A stretch of 52,233 bases of DNA from Sporolactobacillus terrae DSM 11697 (GCF_000648615.1 NZ_JFZC01000036.1:1-52233), one strand, 5' to 3'; positions 16,570 to 28,835 are shown, counted from the first letter of the stretch. Notes: generated by a model not told the origin, from the letters alone. Made by a program: numbers and translations.

Positions 16570-16760
16570 GTTTAGTGTTGGATGACTTGCATCCTTATTT
16601 ACGAATGAAATGGGATTTTGCTCGTCTTTGATTTTTCAATTTGGGTAACCCTCCCAATTTCTCAATGGATGCGAATGTTTTACATAGAAACGTATAATCA
16701 GACAGATTTTTTGGTTTTGCGACAAAAGGCAAGAAAAAGGATTTTGGGGGAAGAGACTGT

Positions 16761-17456
16761 ATGAGTGACGCAATTGTAATGCAGAATGTCTGGAAAGCCT
16801 ATCCCAATGGGGTAATGGCACTAAACGGCATCGATCTGTCTGTCAAGCAGGGCGAATTCGTCTACATCGTTGGTCCGAGTGGGGCCGGGAAGTCGACTTT
16901 TATAAAAATGATTTTCAGAGAATTGAAACCGACGCGAGGGAAAATCTTTGTCAATAGCAAGAATATCGCGAATCTGCGTGAACGTCAGGTTCCTTATCTG
17001 CGCCGCAAGATCGGGATCGTGTTTCAGGATTTTCGACTGCTGCCGAAACTGACGGTCTATGAAAATGTGGCGTTTGCGTTGGAAGTGATTGAGGAACATC
17101 CGCGCCAAATTAAAAAGCGTGTGATGGACGTATTGGATCTGGTTGGGTTGAAGCACAAACTGAGGTCGTTTCCAAACCAGCTTTCCGGAGGCGAGCAGCA
17201 GCGTGTCTCAATCGCGCGCTCGATTGTGAACCGGCCGCCGGTACTGATTGCCGATGAACCGACCGGGAACTTGGATCCGGAAACCTCGTGGCAGATTATG
17301 GACGTGTTCAAACGGATTAATGATCAAGGGACAACGATTATCATGGCAACCCACAACCGTGATATTGTCAACAAGGTGCGTCACAGAGTATTAGCCCTCG
17401 AAGGCGGCATGATTGTGCGCGACCAGCAGGAAGGTGACTATGGCTATGAAGATTAG
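16761..17456 (+). CDS. ftsE: Cell division ATP-binding protein FtsE
   Basis: A 231-residue ABC ATPase that with FtsX transmits an ATP-driven signal across the membrane to peptidoglycan hydrolases (CwlO in Bacillus) during elongation and sporulation. Walker A GPSGAGKS is at 38-45, Q-loop [17 protein letters not shown] at about 87-103, signature LSGGEQ at 141-146 and Walker B LIADEP at 162-167, followed by the H-loop MATHNR. Start ATG 16761 follows GGGGGAAG. Its 3' end overlaps ftsX by 11 bp, so the two are translationally coupled. Order and size are as in B. subtilis. Confidence 0.97.
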   Translation: MSDAIVMQNVWKAYPNGVMALNGIDLSVKQGEFVYIVGPSGAGKSTFIKMIFRELKPTRGKIFVNSKNIANLRERQVPYLRRKIGIVFQDFRLLPKLTVYENVAFALEVIEEHPRQIKKRVMDVLDLVGLKHKLRSFPNQLSGGEQQRVSIARSIVNRPPVLIADEPTGNLDPETSWQIMDVFKRINDQGTTIIMATHNRDIVNKVRHRVLALEGGMIVRDQQEGDYGYED

Positions 17457-18339
17457 AACGATGCGAAGACATGTGAATGAAAGCTTTAAAAGTCTAGGAC
17501 GGAACGGTTGGATGACCTTCGCATCCGTCAGTGCCGTCACGGTGTCTCTCGTTCTGGTCGGACTGTTCCTAATGGTCATGTTCAACTTGAATAAGATTGC
17601 CGGTGACATTGAGAGTGACGTCGAAGTGCGCGTGTACTTGGATCAGTCAATCAGTCAATCCGAGCAAGATGCTTTGGCGACAGAACTGAAGGGAATCAAA
17701 AACGTTCAGGAAGTCCGTTTTCAGTCGAAAAAAGAAGGCTTGAACAATCTGTTGGAAAGCCTTGGAAACGATAAGAAGAGTTTCACCGATCTGCAGAAAG
17801 AAAATCCGCTGCCGAATGCGTTTATTTTAAAAACAAAACAGCCGGAGCAGACGATTGCAGTAGCGAAAAAGGCGGAACAGCTTCCCAATGTTACCGATGT
17901 CCGCTACGGTAAAGGAACGGTTGAAAGATTGTTCAGCTTCATCAGAATTGCGCGCAATGTTGGGATTGTGCTGATTCTCGGATTGCTGTTCACATCCGTT
18001 TTCCTGATTGCCAATACCATCAAATTGACCATCGTTGCTCGCCGCAGCGAGATCGAAATCATGAAGCTGGTCGGAGCGACAAACGCGTTCGTTCGCTGGC
18101 CATACTTTATTGAAGGCCTTGTCATGGGTGTGATGGGATCAATTCTTCCAATTGTATTGGTTATGGTTGTCTACCGACTTGCCTATTATAATCTTGGGGG
18201 CGACTTGCAGCAGATGTTCATCAAGCTGATTCCATATCATACAATGGTTACGAATTTAAGCTTGCTGCTTGTGGCCATTGGCGCCTTGATTGGCGTTTGG
18301 GGCAGCTTGAACTCGGTACGCAAGTTCTTGAAAGTCTAA
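17446..18339 (+). CDS. ftsX: Cell division protein FtsX
   Basis: A 297-residue membrane partner of FtsE. A short basic N-terminus (RRHVNESFKSLGRNGWMTFASVSAVTVSL) leads into TM1. A large extracellular domain (about residues 45-160) follows with DVEVRVYLDQS and NPLPNAFILKT, then three C-terminal transmembrane helices with the FtsX signature ARRSEIEIMKLVGATNAFVRWPYFIEG. ATG 17446 suits the AAGGTG ribosome site (9-nt gap) and the family start; ATG 17440, two codons upstream, is possible. It overlaps the end of ftsE and is followed by a terminator. Confidence 0.96.
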   Translation: MKIRTMRRHVNESFKSLGRNGWMTFASVSAVTVSLVLVGLFLMVMFNLNKIAGDIESDVEVRVYLDQSISQSEQDALATELKGIKNVQEVRFQSKKEGLNNLLESLGNDKKSFTDLQKENPLPNAFILKTKQPEQTIAVAKKAEQLPNVTDVRYGKGTVERLFSFIRIARNVGIVLILGLLFTSVFLIANTIKLTIVARRSEIEIMKLVGATNAFVRWPYFIEGLVMGVMGSILPIVLVMVVYRLAYYNLGGDLQQMFIKLIPYHTMVTNLSLLLVAIGALIGVWGSLNSVRKFLKV

Positions 18340-18351
18340 GCCATTCTTGGG

Positions 18352-18379
18352 CCGCCGGCACTGATCGGCGGTTTTTTTT
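18352..18379 (+). terminator. Terminator of ftsEX
   Basis: CCGCCG (18352-18357) pairs with CGGCGG (18366-18371), followed by a long T run. Confidence 0.85.
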
Positions 18380-18511
18380 ATTCCACTATTGGTCGTGTGT
18401 ATTTATTCGCCAAGACAAGTGGACCGCATTGGGGTATGATAAAAATTAAGTGCACATGCCTGAGAAGCTGTGCCAAAGGAAAAACCGTGTTGATTGAGGA
18501 GGCATTTCTTT

Positions 18512-19969
18512 ATGAAAAAGTTCAGCGGCAAAGTGGTCGCTTTGCTGATGGCGATCTCACTGATCGTAGGGGCAGGCGGCTCCTATGCGGTGTTCCGCTT
18601 TGTCCAGAATCAAAGCCAGGAAAAAACAGCTGCTGTCGCCGGCGGTGCTGTTGCACCGGATCAGGAAACAGCAAAGCTTAAAGCGATCCATGATCTGATC
18701 GAGAACGAATATTATAAGAAGATCAGCAGTCAAGATTTGTATGATGGCGCAATTAACGGAATGATCGACGCGCTTAACGATCCGTTTTCCAGCTATATGA
18801 ATGCTAAGACTGCTTCAGATTTTTCGCAGTCCCTGTCCTCTTCATTCCAAGGAATCGGTGCCGAAGTTCAAATGGTCGGCAAACAAGTCACTGTCGTCTC
18901 ACCGATTAAAGGTTCTCCGGCGGAGAAAGTCGGTCTGAAGCCGAAAGACGCGATTATGACAATCAATGGAAAGTCAACCGAGGGACTGACCATCAACCAA
19001 GCGGTAAATAAGATCCGCGGGAAAAAGGGAACCGTTGTTAAGATCGGGATTAAGCGTTCCGGAGCAAGCGATCTTTTGACGTTCTCAATCAAGCGCGACG
19101 ATATTCCCATCCGCACCGTAGAGAGCAAAATGCTGAAATCAAGCAGCAATTCCATCGGTTACATTGCAATCACTCAGTTCAATGAAAATACCGATGGCGA
19201 ATTCAGCAAAGCGCTCGACAAACTTGAAAACGAAAAGATGCAGGGTCTGATCATTGATGTGCGTGGTAATCCCGGTGGTTATCTGCAAGCGGTCGAAAAA
19301 ATCGGTAATTTGCTGATCTCATCGAAGAAGCCGATTGTACAGATTCAGAACCGAGAAGGCAAGAAGCAGCCGTTCTACAGTACGCTTGAGAAGAAGAAGG
19401 ATTATCCCATTGCTGCCCTGATTGATGACGGATCGGCATCTGCTTCTGAAATCCTTGCCGGTGCGCTGAAAGAGGCTGGCGGCTACCCGCTGATCGGTGT
19501 GAAGTCGTTCGGCAAGGGAACGGTTCAGCAGAGCATTCCGATGACCGATAAGAGCGAACTGAAACTTACGGTGGACAAATGGCTGACACCGGACAGCAAC
19601 TGGATTCACAAAAAAGGCATTCAGCCAACCATAGAAGTGAAACAACCGGATTACTACTATGTCACGCCGATTAACTTGAAAAAAGGTCAGACCTTCCGGG
19701 TTGATCAAACCGATGAAAAGATTGCCAATGCACAAAAGATGCTCAAGGCAGCTGGGCAAAACCCGGGACGTACCGATGGGTATTTCAGCAAACAAACGCA
19801 GCAGGCGCTCAAGGCGTTCCAAAAAGAAAATAAATTGCCGGAAAGCGGAGAAATTGACCAGAAAACGGCCGACGCGCTGCAGCAAGCAACCTTGAACGCG
19901 ATTAAAAATCAGAAACATGACCGTCAGCTCAATTCGGCGATCGAAGAAATCAAAAAAGAACTTAAATAA
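18512..19969 (+). CDS. ctpB: Carboxyl-terminal processing protease CtpB
   Basis: A 485-residue S41 serine protease anchored or secreted by an N-terminal hydrophobic segment (residues 8-30). Domains: helical N-terminus, PDZ domain (about 112-198), protease core with catalytic S310 in GSASASE, K335 in SFGKG and Q339, then a peptidoglycan-binding type 1 domain (about 385-460). The Ser-Lys spacing of 25 equals that of B. subtilis CtpB. That enzyme cleaves SpoIVFA (and SpoIVFB partners) in the space around the forespore to release SigK. ATG 18512 follows GAGGAGG; TTG 18494 is the ribosome-site region itself. It stands alone between two terminators, at the same place as in B. subtilis. Confidence 0.95.
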   Translation: MKKFSGKVVALLMAISLIVGAGGSYAVFRFVQNQSQEKTAAVAGGAVAPDQETAKLKAIHDLIENEYYKKISSQDLYDGAINGMIDALNDPFSSYMNAKTASDFSQSLSSSFQGIGAEVQMVGKQVTVVSPIKGSPAEKVGLKPKDAIMTINGKSTEGLTINQAVNKIRGKKGTVVKIGIKRSGASDLLTFSIKRDDIPIRTVESKMLKSSSNSIGYIAITQFNENTDGEFSKALDKLENEKMQGLIIDVRGNPGGYLQAVEKIGNLLISSKKPIVQIQNREGKKQPFYSTLEKKKDYPIAALIDDGSASASEILAGALKEAGGYPLIGVKSFGKGTVQQSIPMTDKSELKLTVDKWLTPDSNWIHKKGIQPTIEVKQPDYYYVTPINLKKGQTFRVDQTDEKIANAQKMLKAAGQNPGRTDGYFSKQTQQALKAFQKENKLPESGEIDQKTADALQQATLNAIKNQKHDRQLNSAIEEIKKELK

Positions 19970-19980
19970 ATGATCAAGCA

Positions 19981-20024
19981 AAAAGGTGTCTCACAGTCAC
20001 AGTTGACTGTGAGGCGCCTTTTTT
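19981..20024 (+). terminator. Terminator of ctpB
   Basis: A long stem, AAAAGGTGTCTCACAGTCA against TGACTGTGAGGCGCCTTTT, with CAGT loop and further T residues. Confidence 0.9.
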
Positions 20025-20099
20025 ACATGTAGAGAAAAATTATAATTTTGCCTTGTGGTACGACGATAAGCCTCATAAAAGTGGAACCTCTGCTAAAGG

Positions 20100-20735
20100 A
20101 TTCTGTGCACAACGCGAAAGTCATCATATCCTGTGAAAGTACATCATGTATGCGCGGAAGACACGAAAGCGCGAGACGCCTGCGGGAGTGCAGGCCAAAG
20201 GAGACCCCGCAGATCTCAGCATGTTTGAGGAGGCTCCTGGACTGCCCGCGGCAAGCGAGCAGCTGGAGTGTCGTACGCGCACAAGGTGATGAAAGGAACT
20301 TCCGCTATGTAAAGGAACTTTCGCTAATTTAAAGGAACTTTCGCTAAGTGCGCATACGTCCTGTATGCAACGCGAAAGTCACCGCATCCTGCGGAAGTAC
20401 GTCCTGTATGCAACGCGAAAGTCACCGCATCCTGCGGAAGTAAATCGACGGAGAGATTCCGCTTATCAACTGGAAAAACGTGAACAGGAGGGATTTTGCT
20501 TTGCATAACCGGAAAACCTCCGCTTATGTACTCCGAAATGAGATCTGCTCTGCATATAACCGAAAAAACTCCGCTTATGTTACGAGTTGCTTAATGAAGG
20601 ACCAGAATGCTTAATGAAAAAGAAGTGAGAGGGGCCGGTATCATTTTTAACTATCTCAAAAAGATTCAAGAACCCCTCATTGAGATGCTCGGGCGCCAGC
20701 GGGATCGCGCCTTGTTGATGCGAGCAGCCGCAGCA
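20100..20735 (+). repeat. Composite intergenic repeat, copy B
   Basis: This gene-free gap contains one full GC block (about 20165-20285, nearly identical to the second block of copy A) and a remnant at about 20690-20730. The AAAGGAACTTTCGCTAA unit is repeated three times around 20292-20346. Mini-hairpins lie at 20124-20136 (TCATATCCTGTGA), 20352-20368, 20382-20394 and 20425-20437 (CCGCATCCTGCGG). A separate pair of short repeats (AACCGGAAAACCTCCGCTTATGT and a variant) spans about 20497-20580. Orientation is plus, like the flanking genes. Confidence 0.8.
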
Positions 20736-20867
20736 ATAAAAAGGCATCGATCGCTGTTTGATCAAGTATGATTGATGCTTTCGGCCTTGTTTTGGAACGA
20801 AGATAGGAAATTCAAAAGAACAGAGTAAAAATTTTCCTTGGGAACGGCGACAAAGGGTCAACTCATG

Positions 20868-20873
20868 TATAAT
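20868..20873 (+). promoter_or_regulatory. Possible -10 element for minJ
   Basis: TATAAT at 20868-20873, preceded by GCGACA 15 bp upstream. The -35 match and spacing are weak. Confidence 0.35.
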
Positions 20874-20954
20874 TAAAAGAAAGTGCGGGCAGGAATCTGC
20901 AAGCTTTTTGTCGAAACATCAAGAAGATTGGATCGAAAGCTGGGGGAATTGGAC

Positions 20955-22151
20955 ATGTCGGACATCATCGGATTGATCTTTTCTAGTGTTGCATCATTTT
21001 TTATGAATCCGCTGCTTTATTTGCTGATTTTAGCATTGTTTGTATACAGCACGCAGCGGGTGCGAAGGGAGCGGTTGTCGTTTCGTGTGAAGGCGTATGG
21101 GATGTTCAACACAATTTTTGCAAGCATCATTCCAAGCATCCTGGTCGGCCTTTGCGGGTCGCTTGTGCTTGCCGTGACCGGTGCGAGTCTTGCACCCGGA
21201 GTGATTGCGCTGCTGTCGCTTGCAACGGTGGCGGTTTTGCTCACCTGTCAGCAACGATTGTTGTCGCCGGCCATCGCAGGCGGCGTGACCGTGATTGCAG
21301 CTGCCGTGATGCCGGCTTTCCATACACCATATGCATTCCTCAATCGTTGGATCGAAGAGATTCATTCGATCGATTATGTGTCATTTGGTCTGTTTTTGAC
21401 CGTCGCCCTGCTGATGGAGAGTACGCTCGTCTTTTTCTGGGGCACGCAGCAGTCCTCTCCCAGACTGATCGGCAGTTACCGCGGCGGATTGGTAGGCGCC
21501 CACGAAGCTTGCCAATTATGGATTGCGCCGCTGTTTTTGCTTGTACCGGTTTCCGGGGCGATTCCGGCTGTCGGTGCATGGCCGTTTGTGTCAAACGGTT
21601 CGTCATTCAGTTTGGCCCTGTTTCCGCTTGGGGTGGGGATCGCTCAATTAATCACCTACGCCATGCCGCGCCCCGCGGTACGTCAATCGGCCCTCTGGAT
21701 GCTGGCGACAGCAGGAGTGATGGCCGCTTTTGTCGGAGCAGCATTACTCTTGCATCAATCGATGTTTATTGTTATTGGCGGAGCTGTCGTTCTGATCAGC
21801 CGGCTTGCTTTGGTTTGGTATCACCACCATTTGCGTCAGACACGGCCGTTCTATTTCTTGATGCCGAACCGGGGGCTGCGCGTGATTGGTGCCATTCCTC
21901 ATTCACTTGGGAACCGGATGGGCATCGTTCCCGGTGAAGAAATTTTACGTGTCAATGATTTGGAAGTAAGCAGCGTTTCGGACTTCTATGAAGCATTGCA
22001 GAAGCATGGTGCGTACTGTAAGCTTGAAGTGTTTGATCGGTTCGGTGAGCAGCGCTTCGTTAAAGGAGCGATTCACGAGAATGATAACTTTAAAATCGGT
22101 TTGCTCTTTCTAGAGAGGGATGAATGGAATATGCAGGCAAAAGACAAATAG
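20955..22151 (+). CDS. minJ: Cell division topology protein MinJ
   Basis: A 398-residue polytopic membrane protein with about eight hydrophobic segments (residues 15-300) and a C-terminal cytosolic PDZ-like domain. The domain holds LRVIGAIPHSLGNRMGIVPGEEILRVNDLEVSS, about residues 310-395. MinJ links DivIVA to MinD and so places division-site inhibition at poles and septa, and it affects swarming. Size (397 in B. subtilis), topology, PDZ ending and position after ctpB fit. The swrA gene found between them in B. subtilis is absent. ATG 20955 follows GGGGGA; the frame extends to GTG 20883 without support. A promoter-like TATAAT precedes it. Confidence 0.85.
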   Translation: MSDIIGLIFSSVASFFMNPLLYLLILALFVYSTQRVRRERLSFRVKAYGMFNTIFASIIPSILVGLCGSLVLAVTGASLAPGVIALLSLATVAVLLTCQQRLLSPAIAGGVTVIAAAVMPAFHTPYAFLNRWIEEIHSIDYVSFGLFLTVALLMESTLVFFWGTQQSSPRLIGSYRGGLVGAHEACQLWIAPLFLLVPVSGAIPAVGAWPFVSNGSSFSLALFPLGVGIAQLITYAMPRPAVRQSALWMLATAGVMAAFVGAALLLHQSMFIVIGGAVVLISRLALVWYHHHLRQTRPFYFLMPNRGLRVIGAIPHSLGNRMGIVPGEEILRVNDLEVSSVSDFYEALQKHGAYCKLEVFDRFGEQRFVKGAIHENDNFKIGLLFLERDEWNMQAKDK

Positions 22152-22190
22152 CCGATCCGAATCTCGAATAGTATAACAGAAACAAAATAC

Positions 22191-22281
22191 GTTCAGGAAT
22201 AGAGGAACGCTTTTGATCGTAACGTCCTCATTCATGCTTTTGGGCGGGGGCTGCTCGCGGCTCTCGGCGCACGAATTTATT
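22191..22281. repeat. Spaced inverted repeat downstream of minJ
   Basis: GTTCAGGAATAGA (about 22191) is nearly the reverse complement of TTTATTTCTGAAC (about 22268), around a GC-rich centre. It could be a weak terminator or the trace of a lost element. The rest of the minJ-abrB gap shows only a TATAAT at 22440-22445 as a likely abrB -10. Confidence 0.35.
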
Positions 22282-22493
22282 TCTGAACGAGTTGTTTCCA
22301 TTCTTTGATTAATCAATGTAAAATAGTTACTGAACTTGAAGCACTCTGAAAAAATGTGAGCGTTTCACTTATTTTGCAAACCTGTGTGTTTATGAAAAAT
22401 ACCGGTGTCTCTGATGCGTTGTGCAACATAAGATGGTGCTATAATTGGGCATAGGCTCTGAATGAAACAATGTCTGAGAGGAGGAATCCTGGA

Positions 22494-22784
22494 ATGAAAT
22501 CAACAGGAATTGTACGGAAGGTTGATGAATTGGGACGTGTTGTCATACCGATTGAGTTACGGAGAACGATGAATATTAAAGAGGGCGACCCTTTGGAAAT
22601 ATTCACGGAAGATGAGCGAATCATCTTTAAAAAATATGTGCCGAATATGGCGTGCCAGATTACGAATGAAGTTTCACCGGATAATTTGGTTCTTGCAAAC
22701 GGCAAGCTCGTTTTGAGCCGCAAAGCTGCGAAAAGTGTGGTTCAAGAGATTGAGCGTTATATGGGTGAAGATATTAAGCCTTAA
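22494..22784 (+). CDS. abrB: Transition-state regulator of the AbrB family
   Basis: A 96-residue swapped-hairpin DNA-binding protein. Residues 1-50 (MKSTGIVRKVDELGRVVIPIELRRT, then EIFTEDERIIFKKY) form the SpoVT-AbrB domain. The C-terminal half (NMACQITNEVSPDNLVLANGKLVLS) follows AbrB more closely than its paralogue Abh and mediates tetramerisation. AbrB represses many post-exponential genes until Spo0A acts. ATG 22494 follows GAGGAGG with good spacing; the upstream ATG (22470) lies before that ribosome site. It is monocistronic with a strong terminator. Position beside uvrB differs from B. subtilis. Confidence 0.93.
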   Translation: MKSTGIVRKVDELGRVVIPIELRRTMNIKEGDPLEIFTEDERIIFKKYVPNMACQITNEVSPDNLVLANGKLVLSRKAAKSVVQEIERYMGEDIKP

Positions 22785-22794
22785 CCCGACTTTC

Positions 22795-22829
22795 GAAAAC
22801 TTCCATGGCACTGCGCCATGGAAGTTTTC
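22795..22829 (+). terminator. Terminator of abrB
   Basis: Perfect 15-bp stem (22795-22809 against 22815-22829) with ACTGC loop, ending in T. Confidence 0.88.
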
Positions 22830-23033
22830 TAGTTTTCCATAAAATGAATCAAGTGATCTCTCATGATTTTAGCATGCAGATGCTCAATGCTCATCGAAGC
22901 TTGCGCGTTCCAATGCTTCACTCCAATACACCGTACCCGTTAAAGGACAGGCTTTCGTGCGCTATTCGATACTTTGCGCTGGCATCGGCTATAATGATGC
23001 TGCGCAGTTGAGGAGACGCTTACCCACAAACCA

Positions 23034-23047
23034 GGAATATCTGTTCG
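23034..23047 (+). promoter_or_regulatory. LexA-like SOS box upstream of uvrBA
   Basis: GGAATATCTGTTCG resembles the Bacillus SOS box CGAACRNRYGTTYG. The right half is perfect and the left half differs at two positions. It lies about 33 bp upstream of the -10 element of the uvrB promoter, as expected for SOS control of excision repair. Confidence 0.5.
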
Positions 23048-23076
23048 CATTTTGCTGTCATTTTTTTATACAGTTA

Positions 23077-23085
23077 TGCTATAAT
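23077..23085 (+). promoter_or_regulatory. Extended -10 promoter of uvrBA
   Basis: TGCTATAAT at 23077-23085, about 85 bp upstream of uvrB. The -35 region is poor, typical of extended -10 promoters. Another TATAAT lies at 22989-22994. Confidence 0.6.
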
Positions 23086-23169
23086 TTAGGCAAGATTTTT
23101 TCTAGTGGAGACGAATCATACCTTTTTTCGTTTAAATAGATAGAACGGAGAAGATTGGAGGACAGTGGT

Positions 23170-25140
<1,971 letters not shown>

Positions 25141-25147
25141 CGCGCAC

Positions 25148-28027
25148 ATGGTACTTGAGAATATTGTTGTTAAAGGCGCACGCGAACACAATTTAAAAAA
25201 TGTCAACGTCACCATACCTCGGGATAAAATGGTCGTGATTACCGGTCTGTCGGGGTCCGGAAAATCATCGCTGGCCTTCGATACGATCTATGCAGAAGGG
25301 CAGCGCCGTTATGTAGAATCGCTGTCCGCCTATGCGCGCCAGTTTCTCGGTCAGTCGAATAAACCGGATGTCGACGCGATTGAAGGCTTGTCGCCGGCGA
25401 TTTCAATTGATCAGAAAACGACGTCGCACAACCCGCGTTCCACCGTGGGCACCGTAACGGAAATCTATGATTATATGCGGCTCTTATATGCGCGCATTGG
25501 CCACCCGTACTGCCCAAAACATGGGGTCGAGATCACCTCGCAGACGATTGAACAGATGGTCGACCGAATCATGGAGTACCCGGAACGGACAAAGCTGCAA
25601 ATTCTGGCTCCGATCGTCTCCGGAAGAAAAGGCGCTCATGTGAAAACACTTGAAGACATCAAGAAAAAAGGCTATGTCCGAGTTCGCGTTGACGGCGAAA
25701 TGCGCGAGGTTGCTGAAGCGATTCAGCTTGAGAAAAATAAAAAGCACACCATTGATGTCGTGATCGACCGAATCGTTGTCAAGCCGAACGTCCAGGGGCG
25801 ACTTGCCGATTCGCTCGAAGCAGCAACGAAGCTGACCGACGGCCGTGTTGTGGTTGACATTATCGGCGGCGAAGAACTGCTTTTTTCCGAACAGTTTTCA
25901 TGCCCGTATTGTGGTTTCTCGATCGGGGAACTTGAACCGCGTCTCTTCTCGTTCAACAGCCCGTTCGGTGCCTGCCCGGATTGTGACGGGTTAGGCTCGC
26001 GTATGGAAGTAGATCCTGATCTGGTGATCCCCGACCGCTCGAAAACATTGTCCGAGGGAGCAATTATTGCCTGGGAACCGACGAGTTCGCAATATTACCC
26101 GCAGCTGCTGAAATCGGCGTGTGCTCATTTCGGCATTGATATGAACATGCCGGTTGAGAAGCTGCCAAAGGACAAGCTGAACCTGCTCCTGTACGGGTCC
26201 GGTACGGAACGGATTCATTTTCACTATGAGAATGAGTTCGGTGATGTACGCGATAAGGATATGTATTTCGAAGGGGTGATCAACAACATCGGCCGCCGCT
26301 ATCGGGAAACCGGTTCCGACTACATCCGCGAACAGATGTCGGAATACATGATGCACAAGGCATGCCCAACCTGTCACGGTCACCGGCTCCGTCCGGAAGC
26401 TCTGGCAGTTAAGATCGGTAAAAAGAGTATCAGCGAAGTGACCGAGATGCCGATCCGTGAGATGCTGACTTTTTTCGAGAAGCTCGAACTAACAGAGAAG
26501 GAACAGACGATTGCGCGGCTGATCCTGCGTGAAATTAGGCAGAGAACGAAATTTTTGATCGATGTCGGCTTAGACTATTTGACGCTTGGCCGAGCAGCGG
26601 GTACGTTATCCGGCGGCGAAGCGCAGCGGATTCGGCTGGCAACGCAAATCGGTTCCCAGTTGATGGGGGTCCTCTACATTTTGGATGAACCGTCGATCGG
26701 TCTGCATCAGCGCGACAATGATCGACTGATTCATTCGTTGCTTGGCATGCGCGATCTGGGCAATACCTTGATTGTTGTCGAGCATGATGAGGATACAATG
26801 CGCGCCTGCGACTATATTATTGATGTTGGACCGGGTGCGGGAGAACACGGCGGACAGATCACGGCTCAAGGGACCCCCGAAGAAATTATGCAAAATCAGC
26901 ATTCTTTGACCGGTGCTTATCTTTCAGGACGCAAATTCATCCCGATTCCAGGCAAACGGAGAAAAACAAGCAAACGTGCAATTAAGGTCATTGGAGCCAA
27001 AGAAAACAATTTGAAAAATGTCTCGGCCACCTTCCCGCTCGGCGTGATGACCGTTGTGACCGGGGTTTCCGGATCTGGAAAGAGTACACTTGTTAACGAG
27101 GTGCTGTTTAAGGCACTTGCTCAGAAGCTGCACGGACGGCGCGACCTGCCTGGTGAGTACCGGCAAATTAAAGGGGTTGAAGAGCTGGATCGCGTCATTC
27201 AAATCGATCAAGCACCGATTGGACGAACCCCGCGCTCAAATCCAGCGACCTACACCGGTGTATTCGATATGATTCGCGAAGTCTTTGCAGCAACAAATGA
27301 AGCAAAGGTGCGCGGTTATAAGAAGGGCCGTTTCAGTTTTAACATTAAAGGCGGCCGCTGTGAAGCATGCAGCGGCGACGGCATTATTAAAATTGAAATG
27401 CACTTTTTGCCTGACGTTTACGTGCCTTGCGAGGTTTGCCACGGGAAACGGTATAATCGTGAAACACTCGATGTAACCTATAAAGGAAAAACGATTGCCG
27501 ATGTCCTTGATATGACCGTTGAAGAAGGAATGGAATTTTTCAAAAATGTACCGCGCATTAAGCGCAGGCTGAAGCCGCTCTTTGACGTCGGACTCGGCTA
27601 TATTCGTCTCGGCCAGCCGGCGACGACGCTGTCCGGTGGTGAGGCGCAGCGTGTCAAGCTTGCCTCGCAGCTTTATCGCCGAACAAAGGGACGTGCGTTG
27701 TACATTCTTGATGAACCGACAACAGGACTTCACATGGATGATATCTCGCGTTTGCTCGACGTGCTTCAAGCACTGGTCGACAGCGGCGACAGCGTGTTGA
27801 TTATTGAGCATAATCTTGATGTGATCAAATGTGCCGATTACTTGATTGATCTTGGTCCCGAAGGCGGAAACGGCGGTGGAACAATCGTTGCGACCGGAAC
27901 ACCGGAACAGATTGCTGCAACCGAGGAATCCTACACGGGTCGTTATTTAAAGCCGGTACTGGAACGTGATCATGCACGCATGGACAAACCTCTGCACGCG
28001 CAGCAGCAAGTGGCTGAAAAGGCTTAA
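25148..28027 (+). CDS. uvrA: Excinuclease ABC subunit A
   Basis: A 959-residue dimeric ATPase that finds bulky DNA lesions and loads UvrB. It has two ABC modules. Walker A GLSGSGKS is at 33-40 and a second GVSGSGKS at about 640. Two signature motifs read [14 protein letters not shown] and [14 protein letters not shown]. Zinc modules are CPYCGF with CPDCDG, CPTCHG alone, and CEACSGDG with [10 protein letters not shown]. Length is usual for Bacilli. ATG 25148 lies just past the uvrB stop, with GGAGG inside the uvrB end about 13 nt upstream. It shares the uvrB promoter and LexA-like box. Confidence 0.98.
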   Translation: MVLENIVVKGAREHNLKNVNVTIPRDKMVVITGLSGSGKSSLAFDTIYAEGQRRYVESLSAYARQFLGQSNKPDVDAIEGLSPAISIDQKTTSHNPRSTVGTVTEIYDYMRLLYARIGHPYCPKHGVEITSQTIEQMVDRIMEYPERTKLQILAPIVSGRKGAHVKTLEDIKKKGYVRVRVDGEMREVAEAIQLEKNKKHTIDVVIDRIVVKPNVQGRLADSLEAATKLTDGRVVVDIIGGEELLFSEQFSCPYCGFSIGELEPRLFSFNSPFGACPDCDGLGSRMEVDPDLVIPDRSKTLSEGAIIAWEPTSSQYYPQLLKSACAHFGIDMNMPVEKLPKDKLNLLLYGSGTERIHFHYENEFGDVRDKDMYFEGVINNIGRRYRETGSDYIREQMSEYMMHKACPTCHGHRLRPEALAVKIGKKSISEVTEMPIREMLTFFEKLELTEKEQTIARLILREIRQRTKFLIDVGLDYLTLGRAAGTLSGGEAQRIRLATQIGSQLMGVLYILDEPSIGLHQRDNDRLIHSLLGMRDLGNTLIVVEHDEDTMRACDYIIDVGPGAGEHGGQITAQGTPEEIMQNQHSLTGAYLSGRKFIPIPGKRRKTSKRAIKVIGAKENNLKNVSATFPLGVMTVVTGVSGSGKSTLVNEVLFKALAQKLHGRRDLPGEYRQIKGVEELDRVIQIDQAPIGRTPRSNPATYTGVFDMIREVFAATNEAKVRGYKKGRFSFNIKGGRCEACSGDGIIKIEMHFLPDVYVPCEVCHGKRYNRETLDVTYKGKTIADVLDMTVEEGMEFFKNVPRIKRRLKPLFDVGLGYIRLGQPATTLSGGEAQRVKLASQLYRRTKGRALYILDEPTTGLHMDDISRLLDVLQALVDSGDSVLIIEHNLDVIKCADYLIDLGPEGGNGGGTIVATGTPEQIAATEESYTGRYLKPVLERDHARMDKPLHAQQQVAEKA

Positions 28028-28126
28028 AATCAAAGGGAAGTTTTTCCGGTGAACCATCTCTTTCTTGTCGAAAGGCATGAGCTAAGGGTATAGTTGAATA
28101 GGATATCAATGGTGGGAGGAATACGG

Positions 28127-28318
28127 ATGCAAAAAAGGCTTTATAAGTCTTCAGATAACAGGATGCTGACAGGCGTACTGGGCGGTATCGGCGAGTTTTT
28201 TCATGTGGATCCAACCTTAGTTCGGCTCGGATTTGTCGTGCTCGCACTCGTAACGGTTGTCTTTCCATGCCTGATCGGTTATTTTATTGCTTATCTAATT
28301 ATACCTGAGAGAGTGTGA
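28127..28318 (+). CDS. yvlC: PspC-domain membrane protein (YvlC-like)
   Basis: A 63-residue protein made almost entirely of a PspC domain. It has the polar start RLYKSSDNRMLTGVLGGIGEFFHVDPTLVR, one long hydrophobic helix, then YLIIPERV. PspC-type proteins take part in envelope-stress sensing. B. subtilis has yvlC followed by yvlD at this location, in a SigW-controlled operon (knowledge, not visible here). ATG 28127 follows GGGAGG. The stop overlaps the GTG of yvlD (GTGA). Confidence 0.9.
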   Translation: MQKRLYKSSDNRMLTGVLGGIGEFFHVDPTLVRLGFVVLALVTVVFPCLIGYFIAYLIIPERV

Positions 28319-28701
28319 CGCAATTGTTTAAAAACTGGCTTGCAAAGATCTTGCTTAACGTCATCATCAATATGGTGATTCTGATGACACTTGCTGGATA
28401 TTTGCATACGATGGTGCATATTTCCGGCGTTGGCGCAGCCTTGGCGGCCAGCTTGATCTTATCGTTTCTTAATCTATTTATCCGACCGGTACTGCTTCTT
28501 CTTGCTTTGCCGGCAACGATCTTGACCTTAGGATTTTTTATTTTTGTGGTGAACGCGCTGATGCTGGAACTCACCGCAATGATTATGGGATCGGCGTTTG
28601 AACTTGACGGCTTTGGCAGTGCCTTGATTGTAGCGATCATTATGGCATTCTGTCAGCTCATCATTCAGAACTTTATGATCAAACCTATGCGACGCGATTA
28701 A
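28315..28701 (+). CDS. yvlD: Phage-holin-family-4 type membrane protein (YvlD-like)
   Basis: A 128-residue protein with four hydrophobic helices (about 10-30, 38-55, 58-85 and 100-122) and the family motif SFLNLFIRPVLLLLALPATILTLGFF. The DUF family is named after holins but in Bacilli serves in the envelope; B. subtilis YvlD contributes to lantibiotic resistance with YvlC. GTG 28315 overlaps the yvlC stop, so the pair is coupled. Confidence 0.9.
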   Translation: MTQLFKNWLAKILLNVIINMVILMTLAGYLHTMVHISGVGAALAASLILSFLNLFIRPVLLLLALPATILTLGFFIFVVNALMLELTAMIMGSAFELDGFGSALIVAIIMAFCQLIIQNFMIKPMRRD

Positions 28702-28835
28702 GGCGCCGCATTATTTTTTATTTGAACGTTATTGTTTATGCGTCTGTTTTCGTAATGGATTGATTCTATGGTAAAATAAAGGAAAAAATGAATCAGATCG
28801 GGTGAGATGCCCGGTTCATGAATAACCCTGAGCGC

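Noticed and set aside
22830-23139. Two 60-68 residue open frames between abrB and uvrB
   Set aside because: No ribosome sites. They overlap the uvrB promoter and LexA-like box and show no recognisable product.
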